In this document: positions 8,319-16,963 of the stretch, piece after piece
Position numbering within the stretch: the first letter of the stretch is position 1
How the letters are laid out: each line of letters starts with the position of its first letter
Assembly (NCBI GenBank): GCA_035551995.1
Contig: DASZME010000032.1
Span: 49,853-113,852 of the forward strand
From: RYN-428 sp035551995
GTDB taxonomy: Bacteria > Planctomycetota > Phycisphaerae > Tepidisphaerales > Tepidisphaeraceae
Reading direction: 5' to 3'
DNA length: 64,000 nucleotides
The notes under the pieces: generated by a model
Told to the model about the DNA's origin: nothing
The model's input: the letters and a program-made list of their open reading frames with translations, nothing else
Databases searched by the model: none
Position numbers and translations under genes: made by a program

Positions 8319-9308
8319 TTACGCCAGTTTTCGCATCATCGCGACCTTGCTCGCCAGCCGCGACATGCCGAATCGATAGTAAAGTTTCAGCGCCGGCGCG
8401 TTGATCGAATCGACCGCCAGCGACAATCGCCCGATTCCCATCTCCGCCGTGGCCGACAGCGCGCGGCGCATGAGCCAGTCGCCCAGGCCGCGTCCTCGCG
8501 CTTCGGGCGAGATGCCCAGATAAACCAGTTCCGCCGCTTGCCCGCGCGCCAATCGCGAGAGCAATAAAACGCCGCGCGGCGTGCGCGTCTGGCCCGATGG
8601 GTCCATCTCCAGCAGCGCATACCAATGGTTGGGGTCAAACTCGCCGCTGGCCTTATGACCGGCGATGATATCCTCGATGTCGCGAATGCCGTTGAGCCGT
8701 GGGCAATCCAAACTGTCCCGGTAGCTGTCGAGAATCGCGGCGGCAAAAATGGGATGGGTCTTCTCGGAATAATTCACCACGGAAAATTCCACCGGCAGCG
8801 GCCCCGGCGCCGGCGCTTTGCGGACGGCGCCGTGAAGATAGATCAGTTCCGCCATGCGCTCGAACCCTGCCGTCTCGAATAACTGCCGTGTCGAGGCGTC
8901 GGCGGGATCAAGAAGGGCCTGCGTCAATTGAACATCGCGCGTCGCCAGCCTTCGGCAGATCATATCGAGCAACATAATCGCCCCCTGGACGCCTTTACCT
9001 TGAGGCGGATCGTTGGGCGTAAATAACAGCGTCGTTCGACCTGGACTGTGGATGGGCAAAACCGCCCAGAGAATCGTGCCGCCACATTCGGCGATCGCCA
9101 ACTCGCCCAGATCAATGTCGCGAATTCCGGCGAAGGCCAGGAAATCGGCAAGCTGCTGATCGTCGGCGGCGCGGCCACCGGCGCCAAGGACAAATCGCAA
9201 GGCGGGATGAATCTCGTCGGCACGCGCGAACCGGCAGACAATCGAGGCGGCCGGCCGCTCGGCGATGGCGTCGGGATGACGACGAAAAAAGTTTGACAGG
9301 GCGCTCAC
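8319..9308 (-). CDS. Two-domain GNAT-family N-acetyltransferase
   Basis: 329 aa from a GTG at 9308; the frame remains open upstream to 9458, with an ATG at about 9360, but those residues would run into the divergent gene's promoter space. The N-terminal half looks like a degenerate GNAT domain. The C-terminal half is canonical: GVLLLSRLARG, then AELVYLGISPEARGRGLG (acetyl-CoA pyrophosphate loop, RGRGLG) and LAVDSINAPALKLYYRFGM. The double arrangement resembles mycothiol-synthase-type acetyltransferases, but the substrate is unknown. Cytoplasmic. It lies next to the putative origin and is transcribed towards dnaA. Confidence 0.8.
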   Translation of the reverse strand: MSALSNFFRRHPDAIAERPAASIVCRFARADEIHPALRFVLGAGGRAADDQQLADFLAFAGIRDIDLGELAIAECGGTILWAVLPIHSPGRTTLLFTPNDPPQGKGVQGAIMLLDMICRRLATRDVQLTQALLDPADASTRQLFETAGFERMAELIYLHGAVRKAPAPGPLPVEFSVVNYSEKTHPIFAAAILDSYRDSLDCPRLNGIRDIEDIIAGHKASGEFDPNHWYALLEMDPSGQTRTPRGVLLLSRLARGQAAELVYLGISPEARGRGLGDWLMRRALSATAEMGIGRLSLAVDSINAPALKLYYRFGMSRLASKVAMMRKLA

Positions 9309-9396
9309 GTCAACTAAGATTAGCGAGTCTGCTAAATTGGAGCAAAGTCGAATTCCCATCCCTTTGCTTTCTTGCCACACCGCGGAGGTTGCATTC

Positions 9397-10068
9397 ATGT
9401 TTACGCGTCTGTTTCGACCCGCCGTTGCCTTGGCTGCCGCACTGGCCGCCGGTTCCATGCTTGTCGTGCCCGCTTCGACCGCTCAGGCCGGCAAGCATCC
9501 CGAGCCAAGCGTCTACCCGCTGCCGACCGCATGGTATCTCACGTTTAAGCATGGCGCCGTCAAGCGAATCGTCGTGGATGTACCCGGCAGCAATGTGCCG
9601 GCCGCGTACTGGTATCTGACTTACGTCGTCACCAACAACACCGGCAAGGAAGTCGATTTTCTTCCTGATTTCGAGTTGGTGACCCAGGACGGCAAGATCC
9701 ATCGCAGCGACCAGGCGATTCCGCTTCCGGTATTCAACGCCATTAAGCGGGCCGAAGGAAATGATCTGCTCATCTCGCCAACCCAGATCGCCGGTCCGTT
9801 GCATCAAGGAGAAGACCAGGCCAAGGACAGCGTCGCTATCTGGCGGGAACCGCCGGGCCGGCTGGGTACGTTCAGCATCTACGTCGGTGGGCTCAACAGC
9901 GAGTTTGTGCATGCGGCGGACAACGACGGCAAGCCGATAACAGACGCCGACGGCAAGCCGATCACGCTTCGAAAAACCCTTGAGTTGGATTACACGGTGT
10001 GGGGGGATGAAGTGAAGCCGGAGCTGGATCTGGTGCATCCCAAGCCGGATGAGTGGATTATGCGATGA
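9397..10068 (+). CDS. Secreted protein of unknown function
   Basis: 223 aa. The start at ATG 9397 has a strong GGAGG 8 bp upstream and gives a typical Sec signal peptide (residues 1-31, cut after STAQA). The mature part is beta-rich (YWYLTYVVTNNTGKEVDF, YVGGLNSEF) and carries a short internal repeat, DGKPITDADGKPIT, near residue 175. The wording 'typical pattern' suggests an Ig-like or interaction fold, but no family is recognised. Its stop overlaps the start of the creatininase gene (ATGA), so the two are translationally coupled. Confidence 0.75.
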   Translation: MFTRLFRPAVALAAALAAGSMLVVPASTAQAGKHPEPSVYPLPTAWYLTFKHGAVKRIVVDVPGSNVPAAYWYLTYVVTNNTGKEVDFLPDFELVTQDGKIHRSDQAIPLPVFNAIKRAEGNDLLISPTQIAGPLHQGEDQAKDSVAIWREPPGRLGTFSIYVGGLNSEFVHAADNDGKPITDADGKPITLRKTLELDYTVWGDEVKPELDLVHPKPDEWIMR

Positions 10069-10832
10069 GCGGGGGAAATCCGACTTCTCGATCGGCGACG
10101 TGCAAATCCGTTTCACCCGGCGCCCAGGGCCGTTGGATCGAACGGCTGACATGGTCCGAGGCGGAACAGGCGATCAAGCGACTGCACACGATCCTCATAC
10201 CCGTCGGCGCCGCCTGTAAGGAACACGGGCTGCATCTGCCGTTGAATACGGATTGGGTGGTGGCCAACTATCTGGCCGAGCGAATCGTTCAGCAGTGCGC
10301 CGTATTGGCGTTGCCGACGGTTTCCTACGGGTATTACCCTGCGTTTCTCGAATATCCCGGTTCGGTCAGCATCGCCGCCGGCGCATTTGAAGAGACGATC
10401 GCCGACATCTGCCGGAGCTTTGCCCGGCACGGCGCCCGAAAGTTTTATGTGCTCAACACCGGCATCAGTACCCGGGCGCCGCTCGAGGCGGCGCGGGCGG
10501 CGCTGAGCGCGGAGGGGATTTCGATGGCCTATAGCGATGCCCACCTTGCCGCAAGCGCTCGGCGGAGCGTCGAGCGCCAGCCATTCGGAACGCACGCCGA
10601 CGAGATCGAAACCTCGGTGATGCTCTACATCGCGCCCCAACTCGTAAGAATGGAACTGGCGGCGCCTGAACTGACCACCAATCATCCCGGCGCCCTGACG
10701 CGGAACCCGGCTGGTCCGGGCGTTTATTCCGCCACCGGCGCCTGGGGCGATCCAACTTTGGCCATGCCGGAAAAAGGGAGGATCATGGTCGAGGCGATCA
10801 TCGGCGAAATCATGGCGACGCTGGCCGTGTAG
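10065..10832 (+). CDS. Creatininase-family amidohydrolase
   Basis: 255 aa. The family metal site is visible: PVGAACKEHGLHLPLNTD (canonical form PVGSxEQHGPHLPLxTD) gives Glu, His and Asp ligands, and THADEIETS replaces the usual HAGExETS. These enzymes hydrolyse cyclic amides or related C-N bonds (creatinine, formamido intermediates, mycofactocin precursor). The substrate here is unknown. The ATG at 10065 overlaps the stop of the preceding secreted-protein gene by 4 bp. The K-for-Q change in the first motif (KEHG) is unusual, so activity should not be assumed. Confidence 0.82.
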   Translation: MSGGNPTSRSATCKSVSPGAQGRWIERLTWSEAEQAIKRLHTILIPVGAACKEHGLHLPLNTDWVVANYLAERIVQQCAVLALPTVSYGYYPAFLEYPGSVSIAAGAFEETIADICRSFARHGARKFYVLNTGISTRAPLEAARAALSAEGISMAYSDAHLAASARRSVERQPFGTHADEIETSVMLYIAPQLVRMELAAPELTTNHPGALTRNPAGPGVYSATGAWGDPTLAMPEKGRIMVEAIIGEIMATLAV

Positions 10833-11175
10833 AGTCGCGACAGTTTCCCGAACCCAATTCAAATGGAGCGTGAACCCCGGCCGACACACCTCAATTCCCG
10901 CGTCGTCCCATCTGTCGCGCGAATTTCAAAATATTTGGATTTTGGAGACCGGGGATCGGGGATGTTATGGGGATGAAGTATGCGGCCTCGAGCGTCCGGC
11001 TTGTTCGTCTTCCCGCAACCCGGCTATAATCCACCAACATGATCCCTACCGCACCGGCTCCCGAGTTGACCCGGCGCGCTCCGTCGCGCAATTTCGCCGC
11101 CGCGCGAGAACATTCCGCTCTTCGCTGAACGCGCTCTTATTCCAACAAAATGATTCATCCCAGGTACAAACACCT
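10833..11175. other. Intergenic leader region upstream of the DUF1552 gene
   Basis: 343 bp without a supported gene. It holds a plausible promoter (see 11001-11030) and a short upstream open frame starting with ATG at 11040 that ends before the DUF1552 start; its translation has no recognisable features. Confidence 0.5.
11001..11030 (+). promoter_or_regulatory. Putative sigma-70-type promoter for the DUF1552 gene
   Basis: TTGTTC (11001-11006), an 18-bp spacer and a perfect TATAAT (11025-11030). It would give a leader of about 140 nt before the ATG at 11176. The -35 box matches only half of TTGACA. Confidence 0.45.
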
Positions 11176-12468
11176 ATGAGCCGTCAGACTTTCCAGCCTC
11201 TTTCGCGTCGCACGTTTCTTCGCGCCGCCGGCGTTGCGATGGCGCTGCCCTTTCTTGATTCGATGCTTCCCCGCGCGATGGCCGACGCCGGCACGGCGGC
11301 GCCGCGTCGAATGATCTGCATCTGCACGGCCCTGGGGTTGCACGCGCCGTACTTCTTCCCCACTGGAGCGGGACGCCAGTACGAATTGTCGCCGTACCTC
11401 GAACAGTTGAAGAATCACCGCGATGATTTCACTGTCGTCAGCGGCCTGACGCACGTGGCCAACGAGTCGGCGGGACACAACGGCGAGCGCACCTTTCTCA
11501 CCGGCGCGCACAACCCCGAACTCCCCGGCTTTCGCAACAGCATCTCGATCGATCAGCTTTATGCCGACCAGGTCGGCGTCGCCACCCGCTTCCCTTCGCT
11601 GGTTCTGGGGACCGGCAGTTCAAGCCTTTCCTTTAGCAGGTCGGGGGTAGGCGTGCCGGCCGATTCCAGCCCGTCGAAAATTTTCGCCAAGCTCTTTCTT
11701 GACGGTACGCCCGACGAGGTGCAGCGCGAAATCGATCGGCTCAACGAGGGCCGCAGCATTCTCGACGCCGTGGGCGAACAGGCCAAGAGCCTTGGCGGCC
11801 GCGTCGGCGCCGGCGACCGCGATAAGCTCGATGAATATTTCACCAGTGTCCGCGATATGGAAAAACGCCTGGCGGCGGTGCAGTCGTGGTCGCACAAGCC
11901 CAAACCCAGGGTCAACGTCCCGATGCCGCACGACGTGCAGAACGTCGCCGATCTGATCGGGAAAATGGACCTGCTCTTCGACCTGATGCCGTTGGCACTC
12001 CAGACCGACAGCACGCGCGTCGTCACCATCCTGATCGGTGGGGAAGATTATGTATTGCCGTTGCCGGGCGTGACCATGGGCCACCACTCCCTCTCTCACC
12101 ACGGCCAGGAACCCACGAAAATCGAGCAGCTCCGCCGGGTCGAAACGGCCCAGATGAAATCATTCGACGGCTTGCTGACCAAATTGAAAGCGTCGAGCGA
12201 AGCGGGCGATCCACTCCTCAAAAACACCACGGTGCTCTTCGGCAGCAACCTCGCCAACGCCAGCAGCCATAGTACCACTCACATTCCCGTCGTCGTGGCC
12301 GGCGGGCATTTCAAACACGGCCAGCACCTAATGACCGTTCCGAAGGAAGACACCCGCAGCAGCAAGCCGATGGCCACCCTTTTCGTGTCGATGCTGCAAA
12401 GCGTGAAGGTGGAAACCGACACCTTCTGTCACGTCACCGGCACGCTGAGCGGGTTGGACATGGCGTGA
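11176..12468 (+). CDS. DUF1552 domain-containing exported protein
   Basis: 430 aa, normal length for DUF1552. The N-terminus has a twin-arginine signal, SRRTFLRAAGVAMALPFL, so it should be folded before export. Typical DUF1552 blocks follow: RRMICICTALGLHAPYFFP-like text at 40-60, HNGERTFLTG, SIDQLYADQVG, DKLDEYFTSVRDMEKRL, and a GHHSLSHHG motif. The fold belongs to the alkaline-phosphatase/DUF1501-like superfamily, and members in planctomycetes sit beside large cytochrome-type DUF1592/1588 proteins. No such partner is present here, which is atypical. Start chosen at 11176 because the signal follows directly; the frame is open further upstream. Confidence 0.88.
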   Translation: MSRQTFQPLSRRTFLRAAGVAMALPFLDSMLPRAMADAGTAAPRRMICICTALGLHAPYFFPTGAGRQYELSPYLEQLKNHRDDFTVVSGLTHVANESAGHNGERTFLTGAHNPELPGFRNSISIDQLYADQVGVATRFPSLVLGTGSSSLSFSRSGVGVPADSSPSKIFAKLFLDGTPDEVQREIDRLNEGRSILDAVGEQAKSLGGRVGAGDRDKLDEYFTSVRDMEKRLAAVQSWSHKPKPRVNVPMPHDVQNVADLIGKMDLLFDLMPLALQTDSTRVVTILIGGEDYVLPLPGVTMGHHSLSHHGQEPTKIEQLRRVETAQMKSFDGLLTKLKASSEAGDPLLKNTTVLFGSNLANASSHSTTHIPVVVAGGHFKHGQHLMTVPKEDTRSSKPMATLFVSMLQSVKVETDTFCHVTGTLSGLDMA

Positions 12469-12505
12469 TCTTCAGGTTCGACGGCTGATTGTCGGCGCGG
12501 ACCTT

Positions 12506-12934
12506 TCACGCGAGAATGGCCCGGCGAATTCGTTCGATGTCCTGTTCCAGACTCCCCACGGTGGCGCCGGCGATACGGTGGAGAAACTCGGCCCCGACCC
12601 GATACGATTCGGCGCCGCAGCGCCGGCATTGAACGGCACGATAAACAAGGCTCGAGTCGAACGGCGCCAGGTTAATCGCGAACTCCGTCTCCTTTTCCAT
12701 CGGCGACGCCAGAATCAGGCCGATCCCCGCGATGGATATATCGATGATGACCGCCGCTTCCGGATTGCACGCGGCGCCCTCGATATGCCTGTAAAGAAAG
12801 ATGGGCTTATTGGCGGGCTTGCGTTTGGTGCGGCGCCTTTGGAGCTTTGGCTGTCGGGCGGATCCTGGTCGCGGGCCGACTCTCGAACGCATGATGTCCA
12901 GCGCAGCTCCGAGTTTTGATAGTCGATTGGCCAT
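12506..12934 (-). CDS. PilZ domain protein (tandem copy 1)
   Basis: 142 aa from ATG 12934. A basic N-terminal segment (RRRTKRKPANK, about 33-43) leads into a PilZ-like domain with DISIAGIGLIL (DxSxxG type) and a CRRCG pair. The first c-di-GMP motif is only loosely RxxxR, so binding is less certain than for the 3991 protein. It is a clear paralogue of the next gene (13042-13452): both share the PxAxIIDIS-x-GIGL core, CRxCG, RVGAxFLHR and a terminal RIxxAIL. Separate transcription is possible as 107 bp lie between them. Cytoplasmic. Confidence 0.75.
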   Translation of the reverse strand: MANRLSKLGAALDIMRSRVGPRPGSARQPKLQRRRTKRKPANKPIFLYRHIEGAACNPEAAVIIDISIAGIGLILASPMEKETEFAINLAPFDSSLVYRAVQCRRCGAESYRVGAEFLHRIAGATVGSLEQDIERIRRAILA

Positions 12935-13041
12935 TGGATCGCCGCGCGCGGGGTTACCCCGTATCGTCAATATCGGTGTTCCGATGGCGAGGCTCAACTG
13001 ATTCGCCGCGGGATGGATCTGGCCGTAACTCAGCGGCGCCG

Positions 13042-13452
13042 TCAGTGCAGAATAGCCTGATGGATGCGGTTAATTTCCTCCCCGACGCTGCCGACGCGAT
13101 GGAGGAATGCGGCTCCGACTCTATGGGCATTGTCGCCGCAGGGCCTGCACCGCATCACGCGATAGATGATGCCGGGATCAGTCGGCGTAAGTTCGATGAG
13201 GAATTGATCGCCGTACTTCATCGGCGTCGTCAGAACAAGCCCGATCCCGCTGACGGATATGTCGATGATGATGGCCTTCTCCGGGTCTCCGGGGGCGCCG
13301 TGGGCATATCGCCGAAGAGATATTTCCTTATGGGCGGCCTTGCGCTCGGCGGCGCGTTTCTGGCTAAAGTCTTCCTTGATTCGCGGCCGTGTCGGCTCTT
13401 TGGACTTAATCAGGGTCCGCGCCGGCCCACGTGGTTTTTCTGGCGCCACCAT
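13042..13452 (-). CDS. PilZ domain protein (tandem copy 2)
   Basis: 136 aa. I placed the start at ATG 13452 because a strong GGGAGG lies 8 bp upstream. Lys/Arg-rich N-terminus (about residues 1-45), then the PilZ-like core with IIIDISVSGIGLVL, RCRPCG, HRVGAAFLHR and IHQAIL. It is a paralogue of the gene immediately downstream (12506-12934) and likely arose by tandem duplication. The CxxC pair shared by both (CRRCG/CRPCG) is not part of standard PilZ domains and may bind a metal. Cytoplasmic c-di-GMP effector is the best guess. Confidence 0.78.
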   Translation of the reverse strand: MVAPEKPRGPARTLIKSKEPTRPRIKEDFSQKRAAERKAAHKEISLRRYAHGAPGDPEKAIIIDISVSGIGLVLTTPMKYGDQFLIELTPTDPGIIYRVMRCRPCGDNAHRVGAAFLHRVGSVGEEINRIHQAILH

Positions 13453-13605
13453 CGAAATAGCCTCCCATTGAAGCGTGCGTGCCTTCAATCATCGGCGCCC
13501 CGACGACCGAGCGTAAGCTGTTTGGGAGAGCGGGGCATGGTCCGCATAACCGATGGCGGCCGCGGCGCCTTTGCATTTCCAGCGCGATTGAATTACTAAT
13601 CTCAA

Positions 13606-15150
13606 ATGCAACGCGATGAAATCATCCCGATTCTCGACTTCGGAAGTCAGTTTGCGCAGCTCATCGCCCGCCGGGTGCGGGAAAAGGGCGTGTATAGCGA
13701 ATTGGTCCGTCCCACCATCACCGTCGAAGAACTCAAAAAGCTCAACCCCAAGGGGATCATCCTCAGCGGCGGGCCAAGCAGCGTCTATGAGCCCAACGCG
13801 CCCCACTGCGACCCGCGAATATTCGATCTCGGCATTCCCATCCTCGGCATCTGCTACGGCATGCAACTGGCCGTGCACATCCTCGGCGGACAGGTCAAAC
13901 CGGGAAAGGCGCGCGAATTCGGACGAGCCAAACTGACCGTCAAGCAGGACGATCCCTTCGTTCATGGCTGGCCGAACGACATGACCGTGTGGATGAGCCA
14001 TGGGGATCAGGTTCATGACCTGCCGCCGGAATTTGTCGCTCTCGCGGCGACGCCGACCTGCCCTTACGCCGCCGCCAAGCACAAAACCAAGCCGTTCTAT
14101 GGCGTGCAGTTTCATCCGGAAGTGACCCACACGCCGCGCGGCGAACAAATTTTCCAGAACTTTCTCTACGACGTCTGCAAGTGCACCGGCCTATGGACCA
14201 TGGGCGGCTTCATCGAAGAAACGGTTCGCAAGGTGCGCGAGCAAGTCGGCGCCGCGAAGGTGATCTGCGGACTTTCCGGCGGGGTCGATTCATCCGTGGT
14301 CGCCGCCCTGCTTCACAAGGCGATCGGGCCGCAATTGTTCTGCATCTTCGTCGACAACGGCCTGCTCCGAAAAAATGAGCGCGATCTGGTCGAATCGACC
14401 TTCCGCGATCATTTCAAAATCAACCTTGTCACCAGCGACGCCGGCGAGCAGTTCCTTCACGAACTCAAGGGAATCACCGACCCCCAGCAAAAGCGAAAAA
14501 TCATCGGAAAGGAATTTATCGAAGCGTTTAAGCGCGAAGCCGGGAGCATCTCCGGCGCCGCCTTCCTCGCTCAGGGAACGCTCTACCCGGACGTAATCGA
14601 ATCTGGCCACGGCTACGCCGGCACATCCGCCAATATTAAGCTTCACCACAACGTCGGCGGGCTCCCCGAAGAACTCGGCTTCGACCTGGTCGAGCCTCTG
14701 CGAGACCTGTTCAAGGACGAGGTTCGCAAAGTAGGCGAGGCCCTGGGCCTTCCCGAAAAAATCGTCTGGCGCCATCCCTTCCCCGGCCCCGGCTTGGCCG
14801 TGCGAATCCTCGGCGACATCACGCCCGAACGGCTGCGCGTTCTGCGCGACGCCGACGAAATCGTTCTGGAGGAATTGATCGCCGCCGATTTGTATCGAAA
14901 GACGGCGCAGGTTTTCGCGGTCCTACTACCCATCGGCACCGTCGGCGTGATGGGCGACGCCCGAAGTTATGACGCGGTGGTCGCGATCCGCGCGGTGGAG
15001 AGCCAGGACTTCATGACGGCGGATTGGGCGAGAATTCCATTTGACGTGCTGGCGACGATGAGCAACCGAATCATCAACGAAGTGCGCGGCGTAAACCGGG
15101 TTGTGTACGACATCAGCAGTAAACCGCCGGCGACGATCGAGTGGGAATAG
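13606..15150 (+). CDS. guaA: GMP synthase (glutamine-hydrolysing)
   Basis: 514 aa, standard length. It converts XMP to GMP with ATP and glutamine. The class I glutamine amidotransferase domain starts at once (ILDFGSQFAQLIARRVRE, with the nucleophile Cys83 in GICYGMQ and the His/Glu pair in VQFHPEVTHT). The ATP-pyrophosphatase domain has the P-loop SGGVDSSV at about 224-231. The C-terminal dimerisation domain ends in the expected KPPATIEWE. Cytoplasmic. It appears monocistronic; a broken Uma2 gene follows 74 bp later. Confidence 0.97.
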   Translation: MQRDEIIPILDFGSQFAQLIARRVREKGVYSELVRPTITVEELKKLNPKGIILSGGPSSVYEPNAPHCDPRIFDLGIPILGICYGMQLAVHILGGQVKPGKAREFGRAKLTVKQDDPFVHGWPNDMTVWMSHGDQVHDLPPEFVALAATPTCPYAAAKHKTKPFYGVQFHPEVTHTPRGEQIFQNFLYDVCKCTGLWTMGGFIEETVRKVREQVGAAKVICGLSGGVDSSVVAALLHKAIGPQLFCIFVDNGLLRKNERDLVESTFRDHFKINLVTSDAGEQFLHELKGITDPQQKRKIIGKEFIEAFKREAGSISGAAFLAQGTLYPDVIESGHGYAGTSANIKLHHNVGGLPEELGFDLVEPLRDLFKDEVRKVGEALGLPEKIVWRHPFPGPGLAVRILGDITPERLRVLRDADEIVLEELIAADLYRKTAQVFAVLLPIGTVGVMGDARSYDAVVAIRAVESQDFMTADWARIPFDVLATMSNRIINEVRGVNRVVYDISSKPPATIEWE

Positions 15151-15224
15151 GCTCGACATGGTCCCTGATTTCTGATGTTGCGCTTCACCGCGCTTCCTCG
15201 ATAGCCAGGAGCGATAGTTTGAAT

Positions 15225-15643
15225 ATGCCCCTGACCCAATTCCCCTCGCTGCCCGCCCATGCCGTTTTGCATGGCGTTTCGTGGGAGGACTACGAGAAGA
15301 TCCTGTCGGAGATCGGCGGCGGTCCGACCCGCGTAACAATCCTTGACGGGAGCATGAAGAGCATGTCGCCACTGCCGGAGCATGAAGACGAAAAGAAGGT
15401 CATTGCCCGGTTGGTGGAAGAGTTTACGGTTGAAGCGGAGTTGCCAAACAGAGGATTTGGCTCGACGCCGTTTCGGCGCGAGGACCGGCAAAGCGGTCTT
15501 GAGCCGGATGAGCGGTTCTACATTACGAATGAGCCGCGGGTTCGGAAAATGAAGCGATTCGATCCCAATAGCCGCCCCCGGACCTCGCGATCGAAATTGA
15601 CGTGAGCCGCCGGTCGATCCCCAAGGAAGCTGTTTACGCGCGG
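15225..15643 (+). pseudogene. Uma2-family (PD-(D/E)XK-like) gene, frameshifted and truncated
   Basis: The N-terminal part reads well: WEDYEKILSEIGGGP, LDGSMKSMSPLPEHE, KKVIARLVEEFTVE, FRREDRQSGLEPDERFYI. At the run of five C near 15572-15577 the frame breaks; one base shift restores the family continuation PPDLAIEIDVSRRSIPKEA, after which the sequence stops abruptly at the left end of the inverted-repeat element at 15644. The C-terminal half of the family is missing beyond it. Uma2 proteins are common in multiple copies in planctomycetes and cyanobacteria; an intact one is at 26603. The frameshift could in principle be an assembly error, but the truncation is not. Confidence 0.8.
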
Positions 15644-15752
15644 CTAGTGCATTGTCACACTTACATTTTCGGGTTGGTGTTTCCTATTCGACGGAGAATT
15701 CAAAGTCGTTCGATGAGTGGGACCCGAAGCTATAAGTGTGACAATGCGCTAG
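15644..15752. mobile_element. 109-bp MITE-like inverted-repeat element
   Basis: Starts and ends with CTAG. The terminal repeats are TGCATTGTCACACTTA at the left and the reverse complement of TAAGTGTGACAATGCG at the right, continuing with TTTTCGGGT and ACCCGAAG, so the ends pair over about 30 bp. It has no coding capacity. It lies exactly where the Uma2 reading frame breaks off. CTAG or its inner TA may be the target duplication. It is unrelated in sequence to the 2951/57611 element. Confidence 0.7.
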
Positions 15753-15785
15753 GTAACGGATTAAGAGTGAATTGGACGCAATGAT

Positions 15786-16838
15786 TTATTTCTTCTCGAT
15801 GATCCAAACATTTCGGAAAGACACCGGATTGCCGTGACCTTGCAGATAAATCGGTCCGACCTGCACGGCGTCGGCGGGAATTTCCTTGCTGCCGCCGCCG
15901 GTGGGACCGTCGATCTTGAAGTGGTCTTGAACGAGCACGCCATTGTGCTTCACCGTGATCTCGGCTTCGGAGGTTCGCTTGCCGGCTTCATAGCGGGCGG
16001 CGGTGAAGTCGATGTCGTATGTCTGCCAGGTGAGCGGCGGATAGCACATGTTCACCAGCGGGGCGCTCTTGGTGTAGATTCCGCCGCATTGGTTGTCCAT
16101 GCCTTTGACGCCGAAGGTGTCGAGCACCTGAGTTTCATACCGGTGCTGGCTGTAGACGCCGCTGTTGCCGCGCTCCTGGCTTCGAGCGAACGGTTTGAAC
16201 GGGAGGTAGAATTCGACGTGCAAGGTAAAGTCGGCGAACTTCTGCTTGGTTTCGCCGCCCTCTTTCATCAGGCCGCCCTCGAGCATTTTCGTACCGTTCC
16301 AGGCGTCGACATTGCTGCCGTCGAACAGGACGATTGCCCCGGCCGGGACCTTGGCGCCTTCGGTCGGACTGTGACGTAACGTCTTTTTCAGCGTGAAAGC
16401 GTCGCCCGCGTCGGTTTTGCCGGTGAGGGTGTCGCCGGTCAGGGTGGCGTCAAACCCCTTGTTGATCTTGACCGGCGGAGCGATGTGCCCTTCTTCCCAG
16501 GCGACCTTGTCCGTCGGTTTGAATGTGACGGTGGACCCTTCGAGCTCACCTTCGGATTCATAACGGTTCTTTGCGTCCCAACCTTCGCCCGGAAGCCCGC
16601 CTGGTTCAAAGACGGCATGAAATTTTCCGTCCCCCATGGCGATCACCTGGGCTCCCCATTTGGCCGAACCGGCGGACCCTTCAAATTCCCCCTGAATCTT
16701 GTAATCGATCCCCGCCGTCGCCGGATCGAGGAATGTGATGTGCGCCTTGGATTCGTTTTTCCTGGGCGCCTTGGCGTCGGCCGCGAAGGACGAAGAGGCG
16801 ACGACTAAACTCAAAGCGACGGCGGCAAGACGTTTCAT
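15786..16838 (-). CDS. DUF1080 (3-keto-disaccharide hydrolase-type) secreted protein
   Basis: 350 aa with a Sec signal peptide (MKRLAAVALSLVVASSSFAADA). The C-terminal 200 residues match DUF1080, a concanavalin-like fold: IVLFDGSNVDAWNGT, FADFTLHVEFYLPF, ERGNSGVYSQHRYETQVLD, the CGGIYT segment, PPLTWQTYDIDF and GPIYLQGHGNPVSFRNVWI. Members cleave 3-keto-glycosides after oxidation of sugars by Gfo/Idh/MocA enzymes. An N-terminal 120-residue beta-rich extra domain precedes it. Periplasmic. It stands alone here, convergent with the Uma2 relic and divergent from the sigma factor gene. Confidence 0.9.
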   Translation of the reverse strand: MKRLAAVALSLVVASSSFAADAKAPRKNESKAHITFLDPATAGIDYKIQGEFEGSAGSAKWGAQVIAMGDGKFHAVFEPGGLPGEGWDAKNRYESEGELEGSTVTFKPTDKVAWEEGHIAPPVKINKGFDATLTGDTLTGKTDAGDAFTLKKTLRHSPTEGAKVPAGAIVLFDGSNVDAWNGTKMLEGGLMKEGGETKQKFADFTLHVEFYLPFKPFARSQERGNSGVYSQHRYETQVLDTFGVKGMDNQCGGIYTKSAPLVNMCYPPLTWQTYDIDFTAARYEAGKRTSEAEITVKHNGVLVQDHFKIDGPTGGGSKEIPADAVQVGPIYLQGHGNPVSFRNVWIIEKK

Positions 16839-16963
16839 GGTTTATTCTCCGAACAGTAAAGGGCCAATGTGGTCTGATACGCGTCATAATCCTGACTGTT
16901 GATCCGACGCCGTGAAATCCGAATATGACAACCGCGCCGTTCCCGCCTTACAATTCCGCAAAA

